Translations under genes and position numbers: made by a program
The notes under the pieces: model-generated
What the model was told of the DNA's origin: nothing
Databases searched by the model: none
Seen by the model: the letters and a program-made list of their open reading frames with translations, nothing else
Shown here: positions 26,380-35,358 of the stretch, in pieces
How positions within the stretch are numbered: position 1 is the first letter of the stretch
How the letters are laid out: each line of letters begins with the position of its first letter
Assembly: GCF_007004625.1 (NCBI RefSeq)
Contig: NZ_VIFV01000013.1
Span: 31,704-95,703 of the forward strand
Reading direction: 5' to 3'
DNA length: 64,000 nucleotides
Source: Planococcus salinarum
Lineage (GTDB): Bacteria; Bacillota; Bacilli; Bacillales_A; Planococcaceae

Positions 26380-26409
26380 GAAGCATCGCCCCATCGGCAA
26401 TGCTCCTTC
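26380..26409 (-). terminator. Intrinsic terminator of the flgL operon
   Basis: An imperfect stem GGAGCATTGCC/GGGCGATGCTTC is followed on the minus strand by TTTTTTTG, eight bases after the flgL stop. Confidence 0.8.
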
Positions 26410-26416
26410 TCATTTA

Positions 26417-27250
26417 TTATCTTAAAAAGTCCATTAAACTCGGTTGAATAATTTTTGCTGATGCGGAAAGGCTCGCCTGGTAGACGCTATCTTCGCTTTT
26501 CAATTTGGTGATGGCTTCCGCCATGTCGATATCCGTAATACCCGACAATCTAGATTTTAACTGCAGAGTATTATCGAACATGCGGTTTTCCGCTGACTCC
26601 ACACGATTTGTTCTGGCGCCGACTTCGGCTGATACTTTCAATAAACGATCTATTCCTGTATCGATTGCATCCAGATCCATCGCTTCGCCATTACGTAAAC
26701 CAGCTGACAAATCAGCTAAAGTCGTGAGCAATTCACTATCTGTGCCAAGCAATTGGTCTTCTGTAGCATTTACCTGAATATTCAACCCACCACCGACGGT
26801 CATCATTTTAGGTGAAGTTACCGCTGGTGGTGTTTCAGATTTCGTAAATAAATCCACGCCGTTCACTTTCGTGTCTGCAAATTGACGAAGTTGCGCTGTC
26901 AGTTCTTCCACTTCAAGTGCAACTGCTCCACGATCTTCCGCCGACAGGGTTTCGTTGTTTCCTTGAACCGCCAGTTCACGGACGCGCTGCATGACATCGA
27001 CCATCGAATTAACCGTTTGGTCCGTTTCATCAAGCCATAATTTAGCTTCGCCGGTGTTGCGCTCGTATTGTTCGTTTGTTGCCAGCGCACTTTTCAGCTC
27101 CATTGCCTTGGCTGCGCCATGCGGGTCATCCGAAGGTTTGCTCACCTGCTTGCCGGTTAAAGCCTCATTATAAGCTTTTTGAAACCGGCCCATAGTATTA
27201 TTCATATTGGACACTGAATTTTGATGTAGCATCTGATGTGAAATTCTCAT
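26417..27250 (-). CDS. flgL: Hook-filament junction protein FlgL
   Basis: A 277-residue flagellin-like junction protein. The N-terminal MRISHQMLHQNSVSNMNN and GKQVSKPSDDP, and the C-terminal LSGITDIDMAEAITKLKSEDSVYQASL, are typical. It sits between FlgK and the filament. The ATG at 27250 follows GGAGG by seven bases; a start at 27265 inside that ribosome site is less likely. Last gene of yvyF-flgM-N-K-L. Confidence 0.93.
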   Translation of the reverse strand: MRISHQMLHQNSVSNMNNTMGRFQKAYNEALTGKQVSKPSDDPHGAAKAMELKSALATNEQYERNTGEAKLWLDETDQTVNSMVDVMQRVRELAVQGNNETLSAEDRGAVALEVEELTAQLRQFADTKVNGVDLFTKSETPPAVTSPKMMTVGGGLNIQVNATEDQLLGTDSELLTTLADLSAGLRNGEAMDLDAIDTGIDRLLKVSAEVGARTNRVESAENRMFDNTLQLKSRLSGITDIDMAEAITKLKSEDSVYQASLSASAKIIQPSLMDFLR

Positions 27251-27275
27251 CGCGTTTTCCTCCAATTACCGATTA

Positions 27276-28526
27276 TTAACGTGCAGCCATCCGGTTAATA
27301 ATCGTATCAAGCATCTGATCCGCCGTGGAAATAAGCCGGGCTGCGGCACTGTATGAATGTTGGAATTTAACCAGGTTGGCCATTTCCTCATCAAGGGAAA
27401 CGCCTGAAACGGATTGGCGGCGATTTTCCGTAGCCTGCAATGTCGCTTCGAAATTTGCTACCGAGCGTGTCGCCGATTGGCTTTGTACTCCTAAAACACT
27501 GACGAGTTCCTGATACGCGGTTTTAGCTTCTTTAATGCCTACTTCCATGTCAGCTGTCGGCGTTCCAAGTGTTGCCTCAACGTTTACTTCCATTTCAGCA
27601 ATGCTTGCAGTATTACTGAATAACGGGTCGCCATCAATAGTCTCGTTATTGGCTTCCGCGAATTTTGTTGCAACATCTATCAGTTTCTCGTGATTTTCTT
27701 GCACTTTATTTTCCGCTGAAATCAAACCAGCAATCTTCCCACCGGTCACTGCGGTGCCATCCGCAATTTCTTCTGTCACGCTATTGCCTTCCACCATTTT
27801 AAGGTCAGGTTCTCCTTCAGGCTGTTTCAGGCTGATCGTATAAGATCCGTTTGCCTGGGCATCCACTTTGATCGGTGCAAGCGCTGATAATTTTTCCACC
27901 AGCACATCACGCTGATCTTTCAAATCGTTGGATGTGTTGCCGCCTCGAACGATTGAGTCATTCAATGAAGCAATCTGTTTCAAGTAATCATTGGCTTCCG
28001 TCACCGCTGCCGCTTTTTGCTGATCGAGATCCAGCTTCATGTTTTCCATCGAGCTGTCCATTGATTGCGCCACTTCCACAAATGCTTGCGCGCGTTCTTT
28101 GACAACGGCTTGTGCAGAGGCGCTGTCCGGATTGTTCGATAAATCCTGCCAGGCATTGCGCAATTGGTCCATTGCCGAATTCAGTCCGGCATCGCTCGGT
28201 TCATTGATGATGCCTTCCAAACGATCAAATGCTGCTTGCTTAGTTTGTGCATCCGCCAATGTCGCTGATTGGTCACGATGCTGATTGTCCAGGAAACGGT
28301 CTCTCACACGCGTGATCGAGTCGATGGAAACGCCGGAGCCAAGTTGGCCGGGATTCGTGCTGTTCGTCCAGATATCCAGTGAAGGCGATGTGCTCTGGTT
28401 CACCTGCTGGCGCGAATAGCCTTTTGTATTGGCGTTGGCGATATTGTGGCCGGTCGTTGCAATGCTTGCCTGCCCGACGCTCAAGGCGCGTTTTCCAGTC
28501 TCTAATCCGTGAAATGTTGAAACCAT
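27276..28526 (-). CDS. flgK: Hook-filament junction protein FlgK
   Basis: A 416-residue FlgK with the N-terminal HGLETGKRALSVGQASIATT, GHNIANANTKGYSRQQV and the C-terminal GVSLDEEMANLVKFQHSYSAAARLIST. It is shorter than the usual 500 or more residues because the middle domain is small. Together with FlgL it joins the hook to the filament; FlgN is its chaperone, encoded next upstream. Confidence 0.93.
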   Translation of the reverse strand: MVSTFHGLETGKRALSVGQASIATTGHNIANANTKGYSRQQVNQSTSPSLDIWTNSTNPGQLGSGVSIDSITRVRDRFLDNQHRDQSATLADAQTKQAAFDRLEGIINEPSDAGLNSAMDQLRNAWQDLSNNPDSASAQAVVKERAQAFVEVAQSMDSSMENMKLDLDQQKAAAVTEANDYLKQIASLNDSIVRGGNTSNDLKDQRDVLVEKLSALAPIKVDAQANGSYTISLKQPEGEPDLKMVEGNSVTEEIADGTAVTGGKIAGLISAENKVQENHEKLIDVATKFAEANNETIDGDPLFSNTASIAEMEVNVEATLGTPTADMEVGIKEAKTAYQELVSVLGVQSQSATRSVANFEATLQATENRRQSVSGVSLDEEMANLVKFQHSYSAAARLISTADQMLDTIINRMAAR

Positions 28527-28550
28527 GTGTTTCCCTCTCTTCTGCTCCCG

Positions 28551-29030
28551 TCAGGCTTTCGTATCGAAAAAGCCACGGTTGCCTGTTTGTGATTTTTGCC
28601 CAGTCGGTGATTGGTAATTGAATTGCTGCTGCTGCGATTTGGTAATCTGGTCGATCATATGTTGTACAAAGCTCATGGAATCTTTCAGCAGGCGGTCATT
28701 GATCCTGTTTTTCGCCTGCAATTCCGAGACGAGCTCCTGTAATGTTTTCAATTGGGATTCGAGCTGTTGCCTTGCCTGGCCACCGGGAAGCTGAGCGAGA
28801 AATGACTGGAAATCGGCTGCATCAGAATCCTGCAGAACGCTTTCCATTACTGTCATCCGTTCGAGTTCCGCCTGTTCGAGCTGTTTGACCAGCTTCTTTT
28901 CTTCTGTGGTGATGTCATTCAACCGATCCACGCTGCGCTCAATCAATGCCGCTTTCTTGTGGCCAGCGCATCCAATGAGCTGCCGTTGGACGTTTATCAA
29001 ACCATCCAGTGCCGTTACCAGTGCATTCAA
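28551..29030 (-). CDS. flgN: Flagellar export chaperone FlgN
   Basis: A protein of about 159 residues, mostly helical, of the FlgN family (LNALVTALDGLINVQRQLI, SLRPGG-like region replaced by AQLPGGQARQQL, LVSELQAKNRINDRLLKDSM). It escorts FlgK and FlgL to the export gate. The TTG at 29030 after GGAGGG is the best start; no ATG fits the frame and the ribosome site. An interspersed repeat (copy F) separates it from flgM. Confidence 0.85.
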   Translation of the reverse strand: MNALVTALDGLINVQRQLIGCAGHKKAALIERSVDRLNDITTEEKKLVKQLEQAELERMTVMESVLQDSDAADFQSFLAQLPGGQARQQLESQLKTLQELVSELQAKNRINDRLLKDSMSFVQHMIDQITKSQQQQFNYQSPTGQKSQTGNRGFFDTKA

Positions 29031-29055
29031 TATCCGACACCCTCCTTTTAAATAA

Positions 29056-29336
29056 ACTATATTAAAGAACAATTGTAATTATACCGCTTCAGCGCTTTGG
29101 ACAAGGCTCACACCATAAGCCGAGAAGATCACTCGTCTTATGGCTCCGCCCAGTCCTGAAACGCGCCGACGCTAAGTGACACCTAGATATGGAGCAAAAC
29201 AGCGAAGACGCCTTGGGGAGTAAGCGAAGTGCTGAAATCCACTCGGGCGATGAGCCCGAGTTAGTTCAGCGCGAGCCCCCGGCAAGCGAAGCTGTTTTGC
29301 GGAATATCGACTGCTGTAATTTATTGTATCAACTTA
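29056..29336. repeat. Interspersed hairpin repeat, copy F
   Basis: The left module at about 29085-29180 has the stem CCATAAG/CTTATGG where copies B and C have CAATAAG/CTTATTG, a compensatory change. The right hairpin is 29186-29308, with CTCGGGC/GCCCGAG closing a short GATGA loop and GCTGAA/TTCAGC paired. It lies between flgN and flgM. Confidence 0.88.
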
Positions 29337-29346
29337 TAGAGTCAGA

Positions 29347-29613
29347 TTATTTTCCATACCAGAAATCAAACATCTTTTCCGCCACTTTATCGTTGCTTAC
29401 CTGATATTCACCACTTTGGACCTGGGCTTTCAATGCCTGAATCTTCTCATGGCGTTCAATATCGGCTTTGCTTTCAAACATCTGCTTGGCCTCATTTGAA
29501 ATCTGCAGTTGGTCTTCCTTCTGCAGCGGCTTCGCTTTATCCACTTTCGAAACCTGCATTTGCTTTTGGTAAGATTGAATAAAGGAAGAACCGTTCGTTT
29601 TATCGATATTCAT
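29347..29613 (-). CDS. flgM: Anti-SigD factor FlgM
   Basis: An 88-residue FlgM. The C-terminal SigD-binding half has RHEKIQALKAQVQSGEYQVSNDKVAEKMFDF, the family core. FlgM holds SigD until the hook is complete. In Gram-positives its secretion as the trigger is less certain than in enterics. It lies 26 bases after yvyF. Confidence 0.93.
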   Translation of the reverse strand: MNIDKTNGSSFIQSYQKQMQVSKVDKAKPLQKEDQLQISNEAKQMFESKADIERHEKIQALKAQVQSGEYQVSNDKVAEKMFDFWYGK

Positions 29614-29639
29614 TCCTTCACCGCCCCGTCTTTTATATT

Positions 29640-30065
29640 TTAATTTCTTAATTTCCAGTATCGCGCCGCTTGAGCTGGTTCATCCGGTTTGTTCAAACCT
29701 TCAAGAAGCTTATCCGCCTTCAGCGTTTTGTTGACCTCCGAAGTGAATTCCTCAAAGCAGCCTGCGCACAGCATCTGTCTCTGGATAAGCGTACCACAAT
29801 GAGCACAGCCATACCCCAGATTCGGGAAGTCCTCAACGTAGATCCGGCCATCGCGAATAAAATCCGCGATTCGTTTTACTGCTACATCTGTAAATGTACT
29901 GACTTCTTCGATGGAAGCACATCGATTTTCCTCGATTTTCAGAAAATCGGTGATAATCTTAAATTCCCGCTCCATGTCTTTAAAGCAGTCCAAACAATAA
30001 TCCGTATGTTCCCTTAAATATAACTTCCCGCAAATTGTGCAGTTAGCTAGCCGATCTGACTGCAT
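29640..30065 (-). CDS. yvyF: YvyF-type zinc-ribbon flagellar operon protein
   Basis: A 141-residue protein with two CxxC pairs at each end: CTICGKLYLREHTDYCLDC near the N terminus and CAHCGT...CAGC near residues 85-105. Between them is a MerR/HTH-like helix (SIEEVSTFTDVAVKRIADFI). It matches the small family found before flgM in Bacillales. In Bacillus YvyF has been linked to flagellar regulation; the mechanism is not visible here. It is first in the SigD-driven transcript. Confidence 0.85.
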   Translation of the reverse strand: MQSDRLANCTICGKLYLREHTDYCLDCFKDMEREFKIITDFLKIEENRCASIEEVSTFTDVAVKRIADFIRDGRIYVEDFPNLGYGCAHCGTLIQRQMLCAGCFEEFTSEVNKTLKADKLLEGLNKPDEPAQAARYWKLRN

Positions 30066-30094
30066 AAAATCACCTAGTCCCTTTTATAAGTTAT

Positions 30095-30121
30095 TTATCG
30101 GCACATTTCCCGTATTGTTTA
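30095..30121 (-). promoter_or_regulatory. yvyF: SigD promoter of yvyF-flgM-flgN-flgK-flgL
   Basis: On the minus strand TAAA (30121-30118), 15 bases, then GCCGATAA (30102-30095): an exact match to the SigD consensus. It lies 30 bases before the yvyF start. Confidence 0.9.
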
Positions 30122-30134
30122 ACGTTTTTTCAAA

Positions 30135-30557
30135 TTATTGGACCTTAAATTCCGTGACCAATACCCTTTCCACTTTTCCGGTCTGCATAATCTCCGCCAA
30201 TTTCCCTTTTAATTGTTCTTCAAGAGTGGCAATGCCATCCGCTCCGACCAGTTCCTCTTTTGTGAATCCGGCAACTGTTGAAATGATCGCTGCCCTCACT
30301 TCCGGAGTCCGCTTTTCAGCTTCTTCCTTCGCTTTTTCACTGTCGAGTAAAATATTGAATTGGACGATGCCGAAGTTCGGCGAAGCCAGATTTGTCGTTA
30401 TTATGTCCGTGTCAATGCTCATTGCAGCGAGTTCCTCAGCTGTCGGCTGTTTTTCTTCTCCTGAACCCTCAGCCTCTTGCCCCAGGAAAAAGAATGCGCC
30501 GCCTCCCGCTGCCGCCAGTACCAGCACCAAAATGATCAAGATTTTCATTTTCCCCAT
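30135..30557 (-). CDS. fliL: Flagellar basal body-associated protein FliL
   Basis: A 140-residue FliL: one N-terminal membrane helix (MKILIILVLVLAAAGGGAFFFLG), an acidic segment, then the extracellular domain with FGIVQFNILLDSEKAKEEAE and LKGKLAEIMQTGKVERVLVTEF. FliL rings surround the stator and help it engage. In B. subtilis it lies between flbD and fliM; here it follows motB by 19 bases, matching its stator role. Confidence 0.88.
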   Translation of the reverse strand: MGKMKILIILVLVLAAAGGGAFFFLGQEAEGSGEEKQPTAEELAAMSIDTDIITTNLASPNFGIVQFNILLDSEKAKEEAEKRTPEVRAAIISTVAGFTKEELVGADGIATLEEQLKGKLAEIMQTGKVERVLVTEFKVQ

Positions 30558-30576
30558 ACTGCACCTCTATCTTTAG

Positions 30577-31407
30577 TTAGTCTGTTTGCTCTTCCGAATA
30601 CAGTGAAATCAACACTTCCACCCTGCGGTTTTCCGCACGGCCTTCTTCACTGTCATTTCCGGCAATCGGCTGATGCTCTGCAAAGCCGGTGGCACTGAAT
30701 TTCGCTGGATCCAACTCCTCATTCTCAAGCAAAATCTTCATAAAGTTGATTGCCCGTGCGGAGCTCAATTCCCAGTTGGATGGAAAAGCAGATGAAGTTG
30801 AAGGAATATTATCGGTATGTCCCTCGATGAAAATGCTGCGCGGCGGATCCGTCACAAGCATCTTGCCGATTTCCTCGGCAACCATCTGTGCATCTTCTGA
30901 AAGATTTGCGCTCCCAGAACCATATAACACGCCGTCTTTAATCTTCAGCACGAGGCCTTTTGAAGTCAATTCCGCTTCCAATTTATCTTCCATATTGCGT
31001 TCAGCAATATAGGCTTTCACTTTATCCTGAATCGCCGCAAGTTCTTTATAATCTTCCGCCAACGCCAGTTGCTCAATCTCTTCAGCGGTCATTTCTATTT
31101 TCTGTTCTTCCTCTTCTTCCCCTTCTGGGGGAGTTGTCGCTTCCCCTTCGGTCGGATCCGCGTCATTCGGTTCGGCGAGTTTCGAAGTTTCTTCAAAAGT
31201 CTCGACTGCCGACTGATTGTCCAAAATTCCAGTGCCGCCCTGCAGTTCCTTATTGAATGAATCCGAAATTTCCTGGAATTTCTGCGAATTTACTTCACTC
31301 GCGGCAAACAGCACGATGAATAGAGCCAGCAGCAGCGTCAGAATGTCGGCATAAGGAATCAGCCAGGATTCATCTACATGATCTTCGTGTTTTTTCTTAC
31401 GCTTCAA
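30577..31407 (-). CDS. motB: Flagellar stator protein MotB
   Basis: A protein of about 276 residues with one membrane helix and an OmpA-like peptidoglycan-binding domain (EGHTDNIP...NWELSSARA...NRRVEVLIS). The ion-carrying aspartate is in PYADILTLLLALFIV (D21 with this start). The TTG at 31407 is chosen because AAGGTG lies six bases upstream and the protein then begins MKRKKKHEDH, the common form. An ATG at 31428 is the alternative. It overlaps motA by 11 bases. Confidence 0.92.
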   Translation of the reverse strand: MKRKKKHEDHVDESWLIPYADILTLLLALFIVLFAASEVNSQKFQEISDSFNKELQGGTGILDNQSAVETFEETSKLAEPNDADPTEGEATTPPEGEEEEEQKIEMTAEEIEQLALAEDYKELAAIQDKVKAYIAERNMEDKLEAELTSKGLVLKIKDGVLYGSGSANLSEDAQMVAEEIGKMLVTDPPRSIFIEGHTDNIPSTSSAFPSNWELSSARAINFMKILLENEELDPAKFSATGFAEHQPIAGNDSEEGRAENRRVEVLISLYSEEQTD

Positions 31408-32194
31408 CGCCAACACCTTCTTTTGCATCCTCTTCAAGGACACGGTCCTTGAGTGGCAGGTAAGTCAATAATTTCTCTTCCACTGTACGCACCGGCAAAC
31501 CTTCGTGAACTGCCAGCAAGCCTTCGAGCATAATCCGCTTGATGCGGGCCTCGTGTTCGGATTTACGTTTTAATTTATTAGCAAATGGATGCCACAGGAC
31601 GTAACCCGTGAATATCCCGAACAACGTGGCGATAAACGCAGCCGATATCGATTTCCCAAGAAGCGCGATATTATCAAGATAACCCAGTGCTGAGACAAGT
31701 CCCATTACCGCACCCAAAACTCCGAGTGTCGGCGCATACGTTCCGGCCTGTGTGAAGATTTTCGCCCCGAGTTCGTGGCGCTCTTCCATTGCCGCAATGT
31801 CTTCTTCCATCATTTCGCGGATCTGTTCCTGCGGCTGGCCGTCGACGACCATCTTCAACCCGCGCTGCAGAAACGGATCTTCCATTTCTTCTGATTTTTC
31901 TTCCAAAGCCAAAAGGCCTTCGCGGCGTGCAAGCATCGCCCATTCAGAAAACATCGGCACCATTTCCTTGATCGACATTGATTTATCTGATGCGAATAAA
32001 ACTTTAAACAAGCTCGGGATTTTTTTCACTTCTTCCATCGGGAACGCGACAAGGATACACGCGGCGGTGCCGGCGAAGATGATGACCAGTGCGGCCGGGT
32101 TATATAAAGCAATCGGGCTGGAGCCTTTCAGGGCCATGCCTCCGATCAAAACGAACATTCCAAGTATAACGCCAATCCATGATGTCTTATCCAT
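31397..32194 (-). CDS. motA: Flagellar stator protein MotA
   Basis: A 265-residue protein with four membrane segments. The cytoplasmic loop carries the charged residues that meet FliG, and TYAPTLGVLGAVMGLVSALG and ISAAFIATLFGIFTGY form the last two helices. MotA and MotB make the proton- or sodium-driven stator; the ion cannot be decided by eye. A repeat (copy G) lies directly upstream. Confidence 0.95.
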   Translation of the reverse strand: MDKTSWIGVILGMFVLIGGMALKGSSPIALYNPAALVIIFAGTAACILVAFPMEEVKKIPSLFKVLFASDKSMSIKEMVPMFSEWAMLARREGLLALEEKSEEMEDPFLQRGLKMVVDGQPQEQIREMMEEDIAAMEERHELGAKIFTQAGTYAPTLGVLGAVMGLVSALGYLDNIALLGKSISAAFIATLFGIFTGYVLWHPFANKLKRKSEHEARIKRIMLEGLLAVHEGLPVRTVEEKLLTYLPLKDRVLEEDAKEGVGVEA

Positions 32195-32256
32195 ATCTGT
32201 AACCTCATTTCACTGCTTTGTCTCTGTCTGATTTTTCTTGTTGTAGAAAGTCAGAT

Positions 32257-32385
32257 GATATTCCAAAAAACAGCTTCGCTTGCCGCGGGCTTGCGCCGAG
32301 CTAACTCGGACTCGTTGCACTTCGTCCGAGTGGATCTCGACACTTCGCTGGTCCCGCAGGCGTCTTCGCTGTTTTGCTCCATATC
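32257..32385. repeat. Interspersed hairpin repeat, copy G (right hairpin only)
   Basis: GATATTCCAAAAAACAGC at 32257 to GCTGTTTTGCTCCATATC ending at 32385. The inner stem is CTCGGAC/GTCCGAG where copy D has CTCGGGC/GCCCGAG, and the next stem is changed in both arms as well. Bases 32386-32539 up to fliS hold no gene; an imperfect hairpin (GCGTCA...TGACGC, about 32425-32470) is visible. Confidence 0.88.
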
Positions 32386-32539
32386 ATCTCTAATTGTGTG
32401 GGTGAATATCCCCATCTCTCCTTGGCGTCACAGTGACATACACAAATGTTCTTCAATTGGTGTATGACGCTGGGAACCGAAAAGGCGACGTTTAAAAAGA
32501 AAGTGATGCTGTACTTTTACGCTTGAAGAGAAGTGTATT

Positions 32540-32917
32540 CTACTTCCCTTTTGCCAAAGCCATCGCTTCTTTCCAGGTGTCACGCAGTTCTTTGACCTGG
32601 TTTTCTGCATCTTCGAGAATGGCTGCGTCGTTTTTCATGTTTGCCTGCATCAGGAGATGGTGTATGTATTCATACAGTTTGGCAAGGCCTTCGGAGATTT
32701 CGATGTCACGGTCGAGCGTGATATTGAATTCCTGGATGATAGCCTGTGCTTTTATTAGATTCGTGTTTTTTTCTTCGAATTTGCTTTCTTCCATCGCCCG
32801 TTTGGCGAGCTTGATGAACTTCAGGCATCCGTTATAGAGCATCAGGGTCAATTCCTGTGGTGATGCGGTGGTGACCGAATTCTGTTGGTATGTCTGGTAA
32901 GGATTGTTGATTGCCAA
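32540..32917 (-). CDS. fliS: Flagellin export chaperone FliS
   Basis: A 125-residue four-helix FliS, starting MAINNPYQTYQQNSVTTASPQELTLMLYNG, all typical. FliS keeps flagellin unfolded for export and, in Bacillus, cooperates with FliW in control of CsrA. It is the last gene of flaG-fliD-fliT-fliS. Confidence 0.95.
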   Translation of the reverse strand: MAINNPYQTYQQNSVTTASPQELTLMLYNGCLKFIKLAKRAMEESKFEEKNTNLIKAQAIIQEFNITLDRDIEISEGLAKLYEYIHHLLMQANMKNDAAILEDAENQVKELRDTWKEAMALAKGK

Positions 32918-32935
32918 TTTTAGAACCTCCTTGAA

Positions 32936-33325
32936 TTACTTCCGCTGATCGATGAATGAGCCTTCAGTGGATTTTGTCTGGTACGCACCGACGTATTTTT
33001 TCGATGCCTGGCTCGTCTGGTTCAGCCGGTTCATTTGGACAGTGAATGATTGATGCAGTTTATTCAATAAAGGCTGCATTTCATCTTCGTAACCTTTTAA
33101 CTGGCTGATGGCTTTCTTATCTTCTGTCGTCCATGCGAATTCAGCGGCTTTTGTATATTCACTGAGCTGCTCGATGACCGCCTGGCGCCTTTCAAACAGC
33201 GCCTGAACAGATTCGAGTTGCCCTTCTTCGTTATCATCCATTTTTGAATGCACGGCTTTCGCCTGGGCATTCAGCTTTTGGGTCAGGTCGAGAAATTCAG
33301 CAAGTCTGAGTTGATATGCGTCCAT
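32936..33325 (-). CDS. fliT: Flagellar protein FliT
   Basis: A 129-residue small helical protein between fliD and fliS, where Bacillus fliT lies. It is predicted to be the FliD chaperone. The ATG at 33325 overlaps the fliD stop codon by one base (TAATG), a coupling signal; the open frame further upstream is inside fliD. Sequence marks are weak, so the call rests mainly on position and size. Confidence 0.8.
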   Translation of the reverse strand: MDAYQLRLAEFLDLTQKLNAQAKAVHSKMDDNEEGQLESVQALFERRQAVIEQLSEYTKAAEFAWTTEDKKAISQLKGYEDEMQPLLNKLHQSFTVQMNRLNQTSQASKKYVGAYQTKSTEGSFIDQRK

Positions 33326-34839
33326 TACATGCCACCGAACATGTTTTGTTGCATCCAGACGCTTTGGGAATTCATTTGGCTGATTGCTTTTTCCATGGCC
33401 GTGAATTGTTTCCAGTAACGGTCTTCGACATTCTTTAAACGATCCTGCCATTTGCTTATATCTTGATCCATCTGTCTAATTTTCTTTGACAGTGTACTAT
33501 TGTCAACTGAACTTGAGGGGCTTCCAGCTTTCGTGCTAAGATTTTTTATTACTGCATTTAACGTGTCATATACTCTAACGCCAATTCCGTTTCCAGTAGC
33601 ATCTCTAGTAGTAAATAATGCCATTACTTCATCAGGTTTATTGGACAAAACTTCTTTTAACTTTGTCTCATCTATAAATAGTTTGCCGCCTTCTGTGTAA
33701 TTTCCGGTATTAATACCAATTTGCGACAATAAGTTTATATTACCCGGAGCTATACTTTTTACTGAATCCATAAATGCTCTTCTCAAATCATCCATCGCAC
33801 TCTTTAATACAGGGTCACTTCTAAGTAAACCGCTCCGCGCTTTTTCTTCCCATAGCTCGATTTCATTTTCAGTCATATCTTTCTTTTGCTCATCCGACAA
33901 AGGTTGGAAATCTGGATATCTTTTTTCAACCAATTGTTTTTGAAGCGTTTCAATAGTTTCATTATATTTGTTAACAAAGTCTTTAATCATTTCCATAGGT
34001 TTTTCGGGGCTGGACTGAATATTCACAGTTGATTCTGCCCCAGCTTGTATAAGATTAACAATTACTCCGTTAACAGTTGTCTGATTCGTTTTCAAACCAT
34101 TTATTTCAATACCATCAAATTTAATAGCTCCATCAGCAGCTCCAGTTGCAGTTGCTGAGGTTGCACTATTATTATTGATTATTCTATCGGCTAGTGCGGA
34201 ATTCACAGTCCCATCCGCATTGGTGAAGTCCATAGTAAAAGTTTGATCTGCGCCCATTCCTTTAGAAGCAATAAAAAATCTTGAAGTTGTATTATCAAAA
34301 CTCGCTCTCAAAGCTGGAACGGATGCAGCTGCTGCATCCTGTATTTTTTTAGCAACATCTGCAAATGTATCTGTTGCTGCAATAGTGATATCAGTGCTTA
34401 AGCCTGTTACTCTTATCTTGCCCTCTACACCTATTTGGTCCGTTGATTTTGCAGCTCGGGCTGGTATTACCGTTCCATCAACTGATGTTGTTTCGGGTAA
34501 AGTAATAGCTGCAGAGGAATTTAATTTTGCAGCGCTGGCTACGCTCGTTACTTGAACTTTGTAAGAACCGCTCATTGCATTAGCAGTAGTTGCAACTGTA
34601 AAACTGCTAGGGTTTGGCGATGAGGCAGTATATGAGTTAAACGATGATTGAAGCCTAAAACTACTTGCACTCGTTCGTAAGTTAGAAAGCGCTAAATTCG
34701 TTTTACGCAAAGCATCTTGCTGCCACTCCATAAAAGTTTTCTGCTGCATCAATTTATCTAAAGGCATCTTTTGAATTTTCATCATTTCTTTAACAATCGA
34801 ATCTGTGTCCATACCAGAAGCTAGTCCGCCTATTCGCAT
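33325..34839 (-). CDS. fliD: Flagellar filament capping protein FliD
   Basis: A 504-residue cap protein. The N-terminal RIGGLASGMDTDSIVKEMM and the C-terminal coiled region (RQMDQDISKWQDRLKNVEDR, YWKQFTAMEKAISQMNSQS) are conserved. FliD pentamers fold and place flagellin at the filament tip. The central part of the gene, about 33480-34760, is visibly richer in A+T than both ends and its neighbours, suggesting a replaced or fast-evolving surface domain. Confidence 0.95.
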   Translation of the reverse strand: MRIGGLASGMDTDSIVKEMMKIQKMPLDKLMQQKTFMEWQQDALRKTNLALSNLRTSASSFRLQSSFNSYTASSPNPSSFTVATTANAMSGSYKVQVTSVASAAKLNSSAAITLPETTSVDGTVIPARAAKSTDQIGVEGKIRVTGLSTDITIAATDTFADVAKKIQDAAAASVPALRASFDNTTSRFFIASKGMGADQTFTMDFTNADGTVNSALADRIINNNSATSATATGAADGAIKFDGIEINGLKTNQTTVNGVIVNLIQAGAESTVNIQSSPEKPMEMIKDFVNKYNETIETLQKQLVEKRYPDFQPLSDEQKKDMTENEIELWEEKARSGLLRSDPVLKSAMDDLRRAFMDSVKSIAPGNINLLSQIGINTGNYTEGGKLFIDETKLKEVLSNKPDEVMALFTTRDATGNGIGVRVYDTLNAVIKNLSTKAGSPSSSVDNSTLSKKIRQMDQDISKWQDRLKNVEDRYWKQFTAMEKAISQMNSQSVWMQQNMFGGM

Positions 34840-34868
34840 TTAAATCACTCCGATTCTATATCAATCTT

Positions 34869-35222
34869 TTACTTTTTCTCGTCTACGATTAATCCCATGA
34901 GCTCCGTCATCGAAGCATACATATCAAGGAATTTTTTATTCGGGATTTCTTTCAAAACTTCGTCGGTTAGCGGATTGATCACTTGCACATAATATTCATT
35001 CAAACCTTCATGCAATAAAAACTTAACGGCCGTTGTTGTTGGTTCAAGAAAATCATTCATGCCTTCGATCCGGTTCAGCACCATCTCTTTAGTGATTTGT
35101 TCCTGATGAATCTCTTCTGTAGAATGAGCAGGTTCAGTTTTTACTTGGATTTTAACCCTTTCAACAACTGCAGTTTCATTGCTTTTGAAAACTGGAATAA
35201 CAGGTGTACTTTTCACTTCCAT
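34869..35222 (-). CDS. flaG: FlaG family protein
   Basis: A 117-residue FlaG with the typical C-terminal KFLLHEGLNEYYVQVINPLTDEVLKEIP core. FlaG proteins affect filament length in some species; the function is otherwise unknown. It heads the SigD-driven flaG-fliD-fliT-fliS operon. Confidence 0.9.
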   Translation of the reverse strand: MEVKSTPVIPVFKSNETAVVERVKIQVKTEPAHSTEEIHQEQITKEMVLNRIEGMNDFLEPTTTAVKFLLHEGLNEYYVQVINPLTDEVLKEIPNKKFLDMYASMTELMGLIVDEKK

Positions 35223-35270
35223 CGCTCTCTATCCCCTTGTCCGATCAATCTATATAATTGCCTTACTTAT

Positions 35271-35297
35271 GTATCGGCAGAAAAAGAGATGTTTTTA
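35271..35297 (-). promoter_or_regulatory. flaG: SigD promoter of flaG-fliD-fliT-fliS
   Basis: Minus strand TAAA (35297-35294), 15 bases, GCCGATAC (35278-35271). Seven of eight -10 bases match the consensus. It lies 49 bases before flaG. Confidence 0.88.
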
Positions 35298-35328
35298 GCA
35301 TTTTTTATAATTATTACTGCATAAAAAA

Positions 35329-35358
35329 ATAAAACCGGTGAATAGGAATCGGTTTTAT
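35329..35358 (-). terminator. Intrinsic terminator of the glucosaminidase gene
   Basis: Stem ATAAAACCG/CGGTTTTAT, then TTTTTTTAT on the minus strand, directly after the stop codon at 35359. Confidence 0.8.

Noticed and set aside
32425..32470. Imperfect hairpin upstream of fliS stop region
   Set aside because: Bulged and without a T run on the minus strand; not supportable as a terminator or RNA gene.
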